9,936 bases of DNA from UBA9715 sp045614225 (GTDB lineage: Bacteria; Actinomycetota; Coriobacteriia; Coriobacteriales; Eggerthellaceae), in the NCBI GenBank assembly GCA_045614225.1, contig JAZLCO010000053.1, positions 1-9,936 of the forward strand, in the 5' to 3' direction. Positions within the stretch are counted from its first letter, which is position 1. Every line of letters starts with the position of its first letter. The notes beneath the pieces are model-generated. The model was not told the origin of the DNA. It saw only the letters and a list, made by a program, of their open reading frames with translations, and made no database searches. Position numbers and translations under genes: made by a program. This document shows positions 1 to 5,475 of the stretch, piece by piece.

Positions 1-97
1 TGAGGCGGATGGTGCCAGCGCGGCGCAGCGGAAAGCGTTCATTGAGCATGTGCATGAGGCGGATGGTGCCAGCGCGGCGCAGCGGAAAGCGTTTATT
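1..97 (+). repeat. 54-bp in-frame tandem duplication inside the glycerate kinase gene
   Basis: Bases 1-43 recur at 55-97 with a single mismatch (C at 40, T at 94), giving a 54-bp period, that is 18 codons. The second copy runs into the conserved GGET motif. The first copy touches the window edge, so more copies may lie upstream. Because the period is a multiple of three the reading frame is kept. Confidence 0.9.
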
Positions 98-433
98 GCA
101 GGCGGCGAGACCGTTGTCAAACTCACTGGCACGGGCCTCGGTGGCCGCAACCAGGAGCTGGCGCTTGCGGCTGCCGACGAGATTGCGGGCATGGAAGGTG
201 CGGCGGTGTTCTCAGTTGGCAGTGATGGCACTGATGGGCCCACGGACGCGGCAGGCGGCTATGTCGACGGTGACACGAAAGCTGAGCTAGAGGCACGGGG
301 CATTGCGATTGACGAAGTGTTGGCGAACAACGATTCCTACCATGCGCTCGAGAAGGTCGGAGGGCTTATCATTACGGGTCCGACGGGCACGAACGTCAAC
401 GATGTAGCGGTTGCGCTGTACGCGCCGCAATAA
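2..433 (+). CDS. Glycerate 2-kinase, MOFRL family, C-terminal part (5' end outside window)
   Basis: The reading frame is open from base 2 to TAA at 431-433 and gives 143 residues of a protein that starts outside the window. The stretch GGETVVKLTGTGLGGRNQEL, then FSVGSDGTDGPTDAAGG, then LITGPTGTNVNDV-type residues near the end, are the hallmarks of the MOFRL domain of glycerate kinases (GckA/TtuD-like). These are cytoplasmic enzymes that phosphorylate glycerate to 2-phosphoglycerate, feeding glycolysis. The GRNQE and DGTDGPTDAAG segments are intact, so the catalytic C-terminal domain looks functional. Odd feature: directly before the GGET motif an 18-residue segment (EADGASAAQRKAFI plus a linker) occurs twice in tandem. 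Family members normally have one linker there. The family call is confident; the exact enzyme name is inference. Confidence 0.9.
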   Translation, partial: EADGASAAQRKAFIEHVHEADGASAAQRKAFIAGGETVVKLTGTGLGGRNQELALAAADEIAGMEGAAVFSVGSDGTDGPTDAAGGYVDGDTKAELEARGIAIDEVLANNDSYHALEKVGGLIITGPTGTNVNDVAVALYAPQ

Positions 434-566
434 GCGAATTATTTACCTAATTCTCACCAATAGTTGCTTGCTGAGTATTCGGCAGCAGTTGGTTACCGAA
501 TTCTCGGCGGCAAATGACTGTTCGAGAACGGTTTTGCATCGGTGACTCCCAATCGGATGTCGCGCA

Positions 567-572
567 TATAAT
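567..572 (+). promoter_or_regulatory. Candidate promoter -10 box (TATAAT) for the 618-1373 gene
   Basis: A perfect TATAAT lies 45 bp before the ATG at 618. The best -35 match is poor (around 543-548, TGACTC, 18-bp spacer). It would give a 5' leader of roughly 40 nt with the GGAG ribosome binding site at 605-608. The gap from 434 to 566 shows no clear terminator for the kinase gene. Confidence 0.45.
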
Positions 573-617
573 AAAACCAATGCAGAGGCAGTACGACGGC
601 GATCGGAGACGATCATC

Positions 618-1373
618 ATGGTGAAAGCATCGACACTGGCAACGCTGACGAAGCTGGCGAAAGCAGCGACGAAGGGCGGTACGGATCTCACGGCTCTCAT
701 CGAGGCCGCGAGCGTCGCCGTCGCAGCTGCGAATGCGCTGCTGAAAGAGGCGAAGCCGATACTCGACAACGTGGATACCGAGGCAGTGGCCGAGATGGCT
801 AAGGCAACCATGCAGACCGCGGCTCAAGGCGCGGGCAAAGCAGGGAAGGCTGCCAAGGGCGCGGCTAAAGGAGCTGCCGACAGCGCCGCCGACACCGTCT
901 CCGGAATCTTCACGAAGCTCGGCGAGGCTAAAGACGGCATCTTCGAGGACCTCGCGAAAACCAAGGGCGAGAAGGAGCTCAAGAACGCCATCAAGACCGC
1001 CCGTCAGACGGTGCTCGAGAATGCGACGACCACTATCACTGTCTCTGACCTTGCGAAAGCCAAGGAAAAGGCAGGCGAGAGCGCAATCGGCCCGATCAGC
1101 GACATGCCCGGATGTTTCGTCATTGCCACCTACAAGAAGATGGACTTCGACAAAGATCTGACCGATTACATCGGCATTTACGTTGGGCGTGCCGACAATG
1201 CAGCTGCGGGCGTCGACCTCGCGATGTCGCGCGACGGCGACGCCGATGTCTACGCGGACGTGAAGTACAAGCAGAACGTGCACATCTACGTCTTCAATTG
1301 CATGCCTGCTGATCTCGATGAGCGCTATCTCGCCTTGATGCAAACGTTTACTGACGAGCGCCTGTACGCATAA
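618..1373 (+). CDS. Ala/Lys-rich protein of unknown function with GIY-YIG-like C-terminal region
   Basis: This 251-residue protein has no signal peptide or membrane segment. Residues 1-155 are helical and Ala/Lys-rich, with a GAGKAGKAAKGAAKGAADSAAD stretch broken by short amphipathic segments (about 71-92), reminiscent of phasin-like or histone H1-like helices. Residues 162-251 look globular. They start PGCFVIATYKK (164-174), continue YIGIYVG (184-190), and end with a strand HIYVFNCMP and helix ADLDERYLALMQTF. This order resembles the GIY-YIG fold (PGxY..., YxG, later strand and Glu-bearing helix). The usual catalytic Arg after YVG is not evident, so it would be a non-catalytic or divergent relative. 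The start is ATG with GGAG 9 bases upstream. It appears to be a single-gene unit behind a TATAAT box. The stop codon lies inside a 24-bp repeat array. I do not recognise a function; the fold is inference. Confidence 0.8.
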   Translation: MVKASTLATLTKLAKAATKGGTDLTALIEAASVAVAAANALLKEAKPILDNVDTEAVAEMAKATMQTAAQGAGKAGKAAKGAAKGAADSAADTVSGIFTKLGEAKDGIFEDLAKTKGEKELKNAIKTARQTVLENATTTITVSDLAKAKEKAGESAIGPISDMPGCFVIATYKKMDFDKDLTDYIGIYVGRADNAAAGVDLAMSRDGDADVYADVKYKQNVHIYVFNCMPADLDERYLALMQTFTDERLYA

Positions 1374-1429
1374 GGCAGGAAGCACCTGTACGGGTGGGGC
1401 AGGAAGCGTCTGCATGCGTAAGCGGGAAA
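1358..1429 (+). repeat. Three degenerate 24-bp tandem repeats over a stop codon
   Basis: Units are 1358-1381, 1382-1405 and 1406-1429. Each begins GCRYCTG and ends with a purine-rich GGCAGGAA-type tail. The array begins in the last codons of the preceding gene and spans its TAA (1371-1373). The dyad CAGG-N5-CCTG sits at 1376-1388, with a wobble copy at 1400-1412, exactly 24 bp apart. A decamer AACGTCGCGA is repeated just downstream at 1428 and 1453. The array lies in the gap between two convergent genes. Confidence 0.75.
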
Positions 1430-1468
1430 CGTCGCGAGTGCAATCAATCATCAACGTCGCGACAGGCG

Positions 1469-1894
1469 TCAATGCCCGCGGTGTTTCTGTTTTCGCTTTT
1501 CCTGACGTTGCTCGAACCGCTCTTGCTTTTCTTGCTCGCGCTTCTCGCGCGCTTCCGTTTTACGCTGCAATCCAGCTGCTTCACGCTCTTCCGAAAGCGC
1601 TTGCTGGGCTTTGGTCGAAGGTCCGCGCTGCTTCAGCTCTCGAGCAGCCTCGCGTTGACGGCGTTTTGGATTGCTCGCCACTTTCACGGTCTCGTCGAAT
1701 CCGATGGCTTCGGTAAAGCGAAGGCTGTTCCATTGTTCGCAGACGAGCTCTTGGATTTCCTCGGCCGCAGGTTCTGCGCCGAACACGACCCTGCACGCGC
1801 TGAGCTTTCCGCTCTCGATGCGCTCGAACGTCCCCACCCAAAATTGGCCGTCGTAATATACGGTCAGGGTGGAGGATACCCTGATCTTCCGCAT
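1469..1894 (-). CDS. yjdF: YjdF family protein (DUF2992)
   Basis: This 141-residue protein has the typical YjdF layout. An N-terminal beta region TLTVYYDGQFWVGTFER (10-25) is followed by GKLSACRVVFGAEP (29-42). Then come the NPKRRQREAARE segment (75-86), the STKAQQAL motif (93-100) and a highly charged Lys/Glu/Arg coiled-coil tail ending QKHRGH. Length and motifs match the family closely. Its biochemical role is unknown; the family is known for its leader riboswitch, which responds to azaaromatic compounds. The start is set at the ATG at 1892-1894 because AAAGGAGG lies 8 bases upstream; a longer frame to 1942 would begin inside the leader RNA and lacks such a site. It converges with the Ala/Lys-rich gene and lies downstream of the ACT-domain gene on the same strand, but its own leader suggests separate control. 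Confidence 0.93.
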   Translation of the reverse strand: MRKIRVSSTLTVYYDGQFWVGTFERIESGKLSACRVVFGAEPAAEEIQELVCEQWNSLRFTEAIGFDETVKVASNPKRRQREAARELKQRGPSTKAQQALSEEREAAGLQRKTEAREKREQEKQERFEQRQEKRKQKHRGH

Positions 1895-1902
1895 GGCGAT
1901 AT

Positions 1903-2021
1903 CCTCCTTTATGTAATTGCCACGCGGAGAAGGGACAACCAAGGAGGCAGGTTACTGACGTCGGCGACAAGTTCGCAGGCGCACCCCGACTACCCAACGG
2001 GATCGTGTTTTTATCTCCGTG
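1903..2021 (-). promoter_or_regulatory. Probable yjdF riboswitch leader with anti-Shine-Dalgarno
   Basis: Read on the minus strand, the 125 nt before yjdF are rich in pairing. An outer stem (2014-2021 with 1921-1930, TCTCCG/CGGAGA plus bulged pairs) encloses a purine-rich block reading GGGTAGTCGGGGTGCGCCTG (1978-1997) and an inner stem (1986-1990 with 1960-1964, GTCGG/CCGAC). A CCTCCTT heptamer (plus positions 1941-1947) is perfectly complementary to the gene's AAGGAGG ribosome binding site (1903-1909). The layout fits translational control. yjdF genes in Firmicutes and related bacteria commonly carry the yjdF RNA motif, which binds azaaromatics. The class assignment rests on the gene it precedes and on these blocks, not on a covariance model. 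Confidence 0.72.
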
Positions 2022-2182
2022 AGTGAAATGATATCACGCTTGCGGAGTTGAATAGAGCGTGGGTGGGTCAGTTTTAGAACACTTGAGCGCGGCGTGTGTT
2101 GGCACTGCGCCGGAAGATGCCATGCCCAGTGGATGACAGCGCGTCTCCAGTTTCTGCCATGTCAGCAGATGTCAACGCAACG

Positions 2183-2548
2183 TTAAACGATGCTGTACCC
2201 AGCTGCCGCTAGCGCTTCTGTCGCCTTGTCGAAATTGTCGTCTTTCACCAGGACATAGTCGGTGTTGTACGTGGATACGGCAAAGATGCCGATGCCGCTT
2301 TCCGCAAGGACGCCCGTGATGCGCGACAAGATGCCGATGAGCGAGAAGTCGAGGACTCCCTCGATGCGGAAGCCCTTCCAGCTGTCTTCGCGCTCGAGTG
2401 TTTGGGCTGGTGCATCGCTCGTCAAGCACACGAGCGAGATCTCCTCGTCCGTCTTGCCGATGAAGAAGAAGCCGCTGTCCAGATTGATGTCAGCCATCGA
2501 CGCGACCTTGCAAACAGTCAGCTCGTGCGGCAGCTTTTTCAGTTCCAT
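2183..2548 (-). CDS. ACT domain-containing protein (ACT_7/CASTOR-like)
   Basis: This 121-residue cytoplasmic protein contains two tandem ACT-type halves. The second bears the diagnostic string DFSLIGILSRITGVLAESGI (67-86), followed by FAVSTYNTDYVLVKDDNFDKA and a terminal helix ALAAAGY. The N-terminal half has FFFIGKTDEEISLVC (27-41). This is the family of short stand-alone ACT proteins thought to bind amino acids or similar effectors; what this one senses is not visible. The start is the ATG at 2546-2548, preceded by GAAGGGA; upstream in-frame codons lack family similarity. It is divergent from the TrmO-like gene and has a good candidate promoter. Only a weak hairpin (about 2153-2169) follows the stop. 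Confidence 0.9.
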   Translation of the reverse strand: MELKKLPHELTVCKVASMADINLDSGFFFIGKTDEEISLVCLTSDAPAQTLEREDSWKGFRIEGVLDFSLIGILSRITGVLAESGIGIFAVSTYNTDYVLVKDDNFDKATEALAAAGYSIV

Positions 2549-2583
2549 GGCAATCCCTTCGTGATGCTCCGTGGTCTGCTCGC

Positions 2584-2613
2584 ATTGTATGATGTCGACA
2601 TGATTGTCATCAA
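2584..2613 (-). promoter_or_regulatory. Candidate promoter of the ACT-domain gene with a palindrome in the spacer
   Basis: On the minus strand TTGATG (2608-2613) and TACAAT (2584-2589) are separated by 18 bp, about 36 bp before the start codon. The 10-bp perfect palindrome ATGTCGACAT (2592-2601) occupies the spacer, where a bound repressor would block polymerase. No regulator can be named. Confidence 0.45.
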
Positions 2614-2690
2614 GCACGGGTAGTGCGTTGCGCAATCGTAATGCGATGACGCAGCACGGGTGACCGTTCGCACCGCTGAAGGGGAGAAGC

Positions 2691-3080
2691 ATGGATGCTA
2701 GCACCACATTCACGATAAAGCCCATCGGCTGGGTCGAGTCTTCCTATGAAGGTGGCCCTGCTACAGATGTCGAAGCGACGATTGAGCTTTTCCCGGCATA
2801 TGCAGAAGGCGCCGCGGACATCAAAGCAGGTGACAGGTTGATGGTGTTGTTCTATTTCGACCGCGCTTCCGAGGAGCTGCTCACCGTTCCGCTCATGGGC
2901 AACGGACCTTTGGTCGGCGTGTTCTCCTCGCATGCTCCCATGCGCCCGAATTCCATCGGCGTCACGGAAGTCCAGGTGGAGGCAGTCGACGGGCTTCGCT
3001 TGCTAGTCAGGGGCGCAGACATGTTCGATGGAACGCCCGTCCTCGATCTCAAGCCTGTTCCGACCCGCACAGAACGCTAA
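2691..3080 (+). CDS. TrmO/TsaA-type tRNA (t6A37) N6-methyltransferase family protein
   Basis: This 129-residue protein shows the TsaA/TrmO beta-barrel motifs: IKPIGWVESSYEG at the N-terminus (9-21), VGVFSSHAPMRPNSIGVTEV (75-94, the family's RxPxRPNxIG region) and FDGTPVLDLKP at the C-terminal end (112-122). Characterised members use S-adenosylmethionine to N6-methylate t6A at position 37 of tRNA-Thr; other members have unknown substrates. It is much shorter than E. coli TrmO (about 235 residues), lacking the C-terminal domain, but single-domain forms of 130-160 residues are common. The motif usually reads ATRSPxRPNPIG, so SSHAPMRPNSIG is a slight variant. The start ATG has GGGGAG upstream. 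The gene stands alone, divergent from the ACT gene. Confidence 0.85.
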   Translation: MDASTTFTIKPIGWVESSYEGGPATDVEATIELFPAYAEGAADIKAGDRLMVLFYFDRASEELLTVPLMGNGPLVGVFSSHAPMRPNSIGVTEVQVEAVDGLRLLVRGADMFDGTPVLDLKPVPTRTER

Positions 3081-3110
3081 AAAGCAAGAAACGACTGCTT
3101 TCAAGTGAGC

Positions 3111-3155
3111 GTTTGGGTGCTCGGATGCTCGAAATCATCCGATTTTTGCCCAAAC
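3111..3155 (+). terminator. Compound two-stem hairpin downstream of the TrmO-like gene, possible terminator
   Basis: GTTTGGG (3111-3117) pairs perfectly with CCCAAAC (3149-3155), and TCGGATG (3121-3127) with CATCCGA (3136-3142), giving one bulged 14-bp hairpin. ACCTTTTT follows on the plus strand and a T5 run lies in the internal bulge, so plus-strand termination 30-75 nt after the stop is plausible. A smaller hairpin AAAGCA/TGCTTT (3081-3101) directly follows the stop codon. From 3156 to 3310 I see nothing else beyond a GTTGT/ACAAC mini-hairpin. Confidence 0.5.
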
Positions 3156-3310
3156 ACCTTTTTCAGGGCCTCGAGGAGAGGGATCAGCGCCGTTTTCTTT
3201 GTGCCCACTGTCTTTGTTGTCAAAATCACAACAAGGGGATTACGCTCGAAAAACGAACGGCCAGCTTGCATAATTAGGGACGTTTCGCCAGGTAATAATG
3301 GGTTAAATGC

Positions 3311-3474
3311 CAAGACGGTCTTGGAAACTATTGCCAAGACGAGCTTGGAAGCAACAGTGGAAGATCTTGAAGGCGACGGCAGGACGAACCTGGAGGTAGC
3401 AACAGGACGACCCTGACAGATAGCAGCAAGACGACCCTGGTAAGTAACAGCAAAGCGACCCTGGAACCGATGTC
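3311..3474 (+). repeat. Seven degenerate ~24-bp tandem repeat units with inner dyads
   Basis: Units start at 3311, 3335, about 3359, 3380, 3403, 3427 and 3451 (spacings 24, 24, 21, 23, 24, 24). The consensus is about CAAGACGACCCTGGAAGTAACAG. Each core is a small dyad: CCAAGAC-G-GTCTTGG in unit 1, CCAAG-N5-CTTGG in unit 2, CAGG-N5-CCTG in units 4 and 5. The arms change together, while units 6 and 7 are imperfect. The array ends at the ATG of the membrane protein gene. It is not an N-terminal extension of that protein: the frame has a TAA at 3445-3447, and the 21- and 23-bp units break any frame. Confidence 0.75.
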
Positions 3475-4665
3475 ATGGATAACGGACTCACCAACCCGCG
3501 TGTAATCGAACGGATAAGCGCCGGCCTTCTCAATGGATTTCAAAACGTGCAGACTGGGGCAGCGACCGCCTTTGCTTCAATTGCTGCGCGGTCGAAAAGC
3601 TGGTCATTAGACCTGGGGGTTCGCGCTTGTCAATTGTATTTCGGTGTCGTGCTGGCTTCAGCTCTCGCATATGCATTCGCCACGAATCCCGGAGATTTTG
3701 CCTATGATTTCAGTCTCGTGCACGGGTTCGTCACAGCAGCGCTTTGCGCGGTATGCATCTGGCTGTTCCAGAAGCATGCGAGGGAAGCGCGCACGTTTGC
3801 CATAGCCTCCGCCGTTGCGTGTGTTGTGCTTTCTGTTGCTGACGCGTTCTTGTTCGGCGCGTTCGACATGGTAGCTGCTCGTTTGGGAGCACCTGCGACG
3901 ATAGCAATCCTTGCCGCACAATACTTGTGTGCGGTTGCGGTGGTTTTCTACCTGGCCACCTCGGTCACAGCGCGATACGTGCTCGATCAACCGCTCGACC
4001 GCACGCCTACCGCGCACGTGGGGTACAGCTTCGACGCTCCACTCAAGCAGCGCGTGCGTACATGGCCGTTCTGGCGTGATCTCGGCATCTATTTCATCGT
4101 GTTCTCGTTCGCGGGGCATTGGGCTGAGATGCTGTTCTGCTACAACATCTATCTGGGTGTTTTCATGGGCGACGTCGACTTCTCCGAAGTTATGCTCTGG
4201 CATCAATGGCTGTTCCCGTACTTTGCCGAAGGCGTGGCCGTCGTGCTCATCGTCGTGCTGCTGACGCCCGTGAAGGAGTGGCTGCTGAAGAAGTTTGGCG
4301 GGCGCGTGCTGCCCGCAGTACTCGTCAGCATCTTGGTCACGGCTGCTGTGTGCACGACTATCGACTTCACATGCGGCATGATCTGCAACCAAAACTACGA
4401 GGTGTGGGACTACCGCGCGCTTCCATTCAACTTCATGGGTCAAGTGTGCCTGCAGAACTCCACCGTCTACACGGTGGCGGCCTCACTTATCCTGTGGATC
4501 TTCTACCCGCTGATGGACCGCGGCCTGCGCCGCATGCCGCGCTCGTTCGCGGACGGGCTGTTCTTCGCCCTGCTGGGCGTGTACGCTTTCAGCGCGCTGC
4601 TTCACTTCATGTACGTGGGCGACGCTGGCCTGATCGTTGGCGACTTCGTTATGAAACCCGAATAG
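3475..4665 (+). CDS. CmpB-like integral membrane protein (putative ABC transporter permease, type IV)
   Basis: This 396-residue polytopic protein has roughly nine hydrophobic segments (about 48-70, 82-100, 107-131, 141-162, 202-230, 245-264, 279-298, 328-346, 361-380). The segment from about residue 200 to 350, including GHWAEMLFCYN, then IDFTCGM, and WDYRALPFNFMGQVCL (311-326), is typical of the family annotated as 'putative ABC transporter permease' (ABC_trans_CmpB). Its transport role has not been shown for most members. No ATPase gene is adjacent on this strand. The N-terminal 45 residues are cytosolic-looking. The start at 3475 is the only Met near the N-terminus but lacks a good ribosome binding site (CTGGAACC only), so start and translation level are uncertain. 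The repeat array abuts it and may affect expression. Confidence 0.85.
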   Translation: MDNGLTNPRVIERISAGLLNGFQNVQTGAATAFASIAARSKSWSLDLGVRACQLYFGVVLASALAYAFATNPGDFAYDFSLVHGFVTAALCAVCIWLFQKHAREARTFAIASAVACVVLSVADAFLFGAFDMVAARLGAPATIAILAAQYLCAVAVVFYLATSVTARYVLDQPLDRTPTAHVGYSFDAPLKQRVRTWPFWRDLGIYFIVFSFAGHWAEMLFCYNIYLGVFMGDVDFSEVMLWHQWLFPYFAEGVAVVLIVVLLTPVKEWLLKKFGGRVLPAVLVSILVTAAVCTTIDFTCGMICNQNYEVWDYRALPFNFMGQVCLQNSTVYTVAASLILWIFYPLMDRGLRRMPRSFADGLFFALLGVYAFSALLHFMYVGDAGLIVGDFVMKPE

Positions 4666-4676
4666 GGTGGGTTAAC

Positions 4677-4794
4677 GGTCTTGTGACAAGGGGACGGTTC
4701 TCTCGTGCTAAGGGATCGGCGCTCTTGTGTCAAGGGGATGGCTCTCTTGACACAAGAACCAACGTCAAGGGGATGGTTTTCTTGGCACAAGAAC
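4677..4794. repeat. REP-like repeat cluster between convergent genes
   Basis: Three 22-bp tandem units (4681-4702, 4703-4724, 4725-4746) share the pattern TTGTGWCAAGGGGAYGGYTCTC; the middle copy is degenerate. A 31-bp stretch (4729-4759) is repeated at 4764-4794 with 3 mismatches. TCTTGTGTCAAG (4723-4734) and CTTGACACAAGA (4746-4757) form a perfect 12-bp stem with an 11-nt loop. GACAAGGGGACGGTTCT resembles the REP sequences that accompany RAYT transposases in many bacteria. The hairpin may also stop transcription from both flanking genes, although no T-tract follows. No transposase is present. Confidence 0.75.
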
Positions 4795-4806
4795 AAACGT
4801 GCTTGC

Positions 4807-5376
4807 TCACTCACTAAGCGCGGCCAAGGTTTGACGCGCAGCGATTCCGATTCGGCTTGTTGCGAGCGCCTTCGCGGTGATGATGTCGTCGATGCTGTTG
4901 AACGTCCTCAGTGTCGACGTAATGCCGCCCAAGATGAAGGAAAGCTCGAGTTTCGTTTCGTCGGAAAGCTCTTCCCATGAGGCTCCGGTGATTTGCATCC
5001 AACAATCCTTTATGGCGTCTTGAATCGTGATCACCAACATGGGCGAGCCGCTGCGCATTGCAAGAATCACCTTGTTGAAGCGCTCGTCGAGGCCCTGCTC
5101 GGTAATACGGTTAACGTTCATCAGCTCAGGATGGGCGAACAACGCGAGTATCTGCATAGCTGCTTCAATCGAATAGACTTCCGAAACGGCGCTCTTGGCC
5201 ACGTGCTCGATTGAGTCGAAATGACGGTAGATGGTGTTGTGGTTAACCTGTGCCTTTGATGCAAGCCCTTTCACTGTGATGCTGTCGTACGGGCCTTCTA
5301 CAAGCATGCTCCAGAACGCTTCGATGATGCGTGTCCTTGCATCGGGGCCTGCCTGATCTTTCCTCGGTCGCGCCAT
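4807..5376 (-). CDS. TetR/AcrR family transcriptional regulator
   Basis: This 189-residue protein begins MARPRKDQAGPDARTRIIEAF and has a classic TetR DNA-binding helix-turn-helix: SITVKGLASKAQVNHNTIYRHF (32-53). The C-terminal 130 residues form the variable helical ligand-binding and dimerisation region and give no ligand clue. The ATG at 5374-5376 is chosen because GGGG lies 5 bases upstream; a GTG two codons earlier (5382) is possible but overlaps that site. It is divergent from the ABC exporter with a 99-bp gap containing a strong dyad, the usual arrangement of a repressor that controls its own gene and the neighbouring exporter. That regulatory link is inference. Confidence 0.92.
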   Translation of the reverse strand: MARPRKDQAGPDARTRIIEAFWSMLVEGPYDSITVKGLASKAQVNHNTIYRHFDSIEHVAKSAVSEVYSIEAAMQILALFAHPELMNVNRITEQGLDERFNKVILAMRSGSPMLVITIQDAIKDCWMQITGASWEELSDETKLELSFILGGITSTLRTFNSIDDIITAKALATSRIGIAARQTLAALSE

Positions 5377-5391
5377 GTTCACCCCACAAAA

Positions 5392-5422
5392 CTAGACGAG
5401 AATTCTATTTGTTCTCTTTTAG
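5392..5422. promoter_or_regulatory. Candidate TetR operator, 11-bp inverted repeat
   Basis: CTAGACGAGAA (5392-5402) and TTCTCTTTTAG (5412-5422) are inverted copies with 9 of 11 positions matching, around a 9-bp centre. The dyad covers a TAGAAT -10-like hexamer for the TetR gene (plus positions 5402-5407) and reaches the likely -35 zone of the ABC operon, so one bound dimer pair could repress both directions. Confidence 0.6.
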
Positions 5423-5450
5423 CACAGCGTCTCGATATTTACAATTCGAG
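5417..5450 (+). promoter_or_regulatory. Candidate promoter of the ABC exporter operon
   Basis: TACAAT (5440-5445) is a good -10. A -35 may be TTTTAG (5417-5422, 17-bp spacer) or TTAGCA (5419-5424, 15-bp spacer); neither is strong. A second small dyad CTCGA-N10-TCGAG (5431-5450) brackets the -10. Transcription would start about 25 nt before the ATG at 5476. Confidence 0.45.
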
Positions 5451-5475
5451 TCAGATGCAGAGAACGGGGGAACCT

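Noticed and set aside
520..529. LexA-like box (GTTCGAGAAC)
   Set aside because: Arms are only 4 bp around GA; the Gram-positive SOS consensus CGAAC-N4-GTTCG is not met.
447..1472. Long 341-codon minus-strand frame opposite the Ala/Lys-rich gene
   Set aside because: It mirrors a GC-rich real gene, has low-complexity Arg/Leu/Val composition, no ribosome binding site, and the plus-strand frame has a good start and promoter.
1394..2026. 210-codon plus-strand frame
   Set aside because: It lies antisense to yjdF and its leader RNA; the minus-strand protein has clear family motifs.
3101..3337. 78-codon minus-strand frame (FFERNPLVVILTTKTVGTKKTA...)
   Set aside because: It starts at TTG without a ribosome binding site, its C-terminus is encoded by a perfect hairpin and its N-terminus by the 24-bp repeats. 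It looks like structured non-coding or remnant DNA, although the peptide is not obviously random.
3311..3474. CRISPR array
   Set aside because: Repeats are degenerate and contiguous, without unique spacers, and there are no cas genes.
3658..4443. 261-codon minus-strand frame opposite the membrane protein
   Set aside because: It is rich in His, Arg and Gln, typical of the antisense of a hydrophobic protein, and has no family similarity.
5377..5382. GTG start giving a two-residue longer TetR protein
   Set aside because: The GTG overlaps the GGGG ribosome binding site that is well placed for the ATG at 5376.
5455..5475. ATG at 5455 as start of the ABC ATPase
   Set aside because: It has only a weak upstream purine stretch, while the ATG at 5476 has GGGGG at proper distance and the extra residues are not typical of the family.
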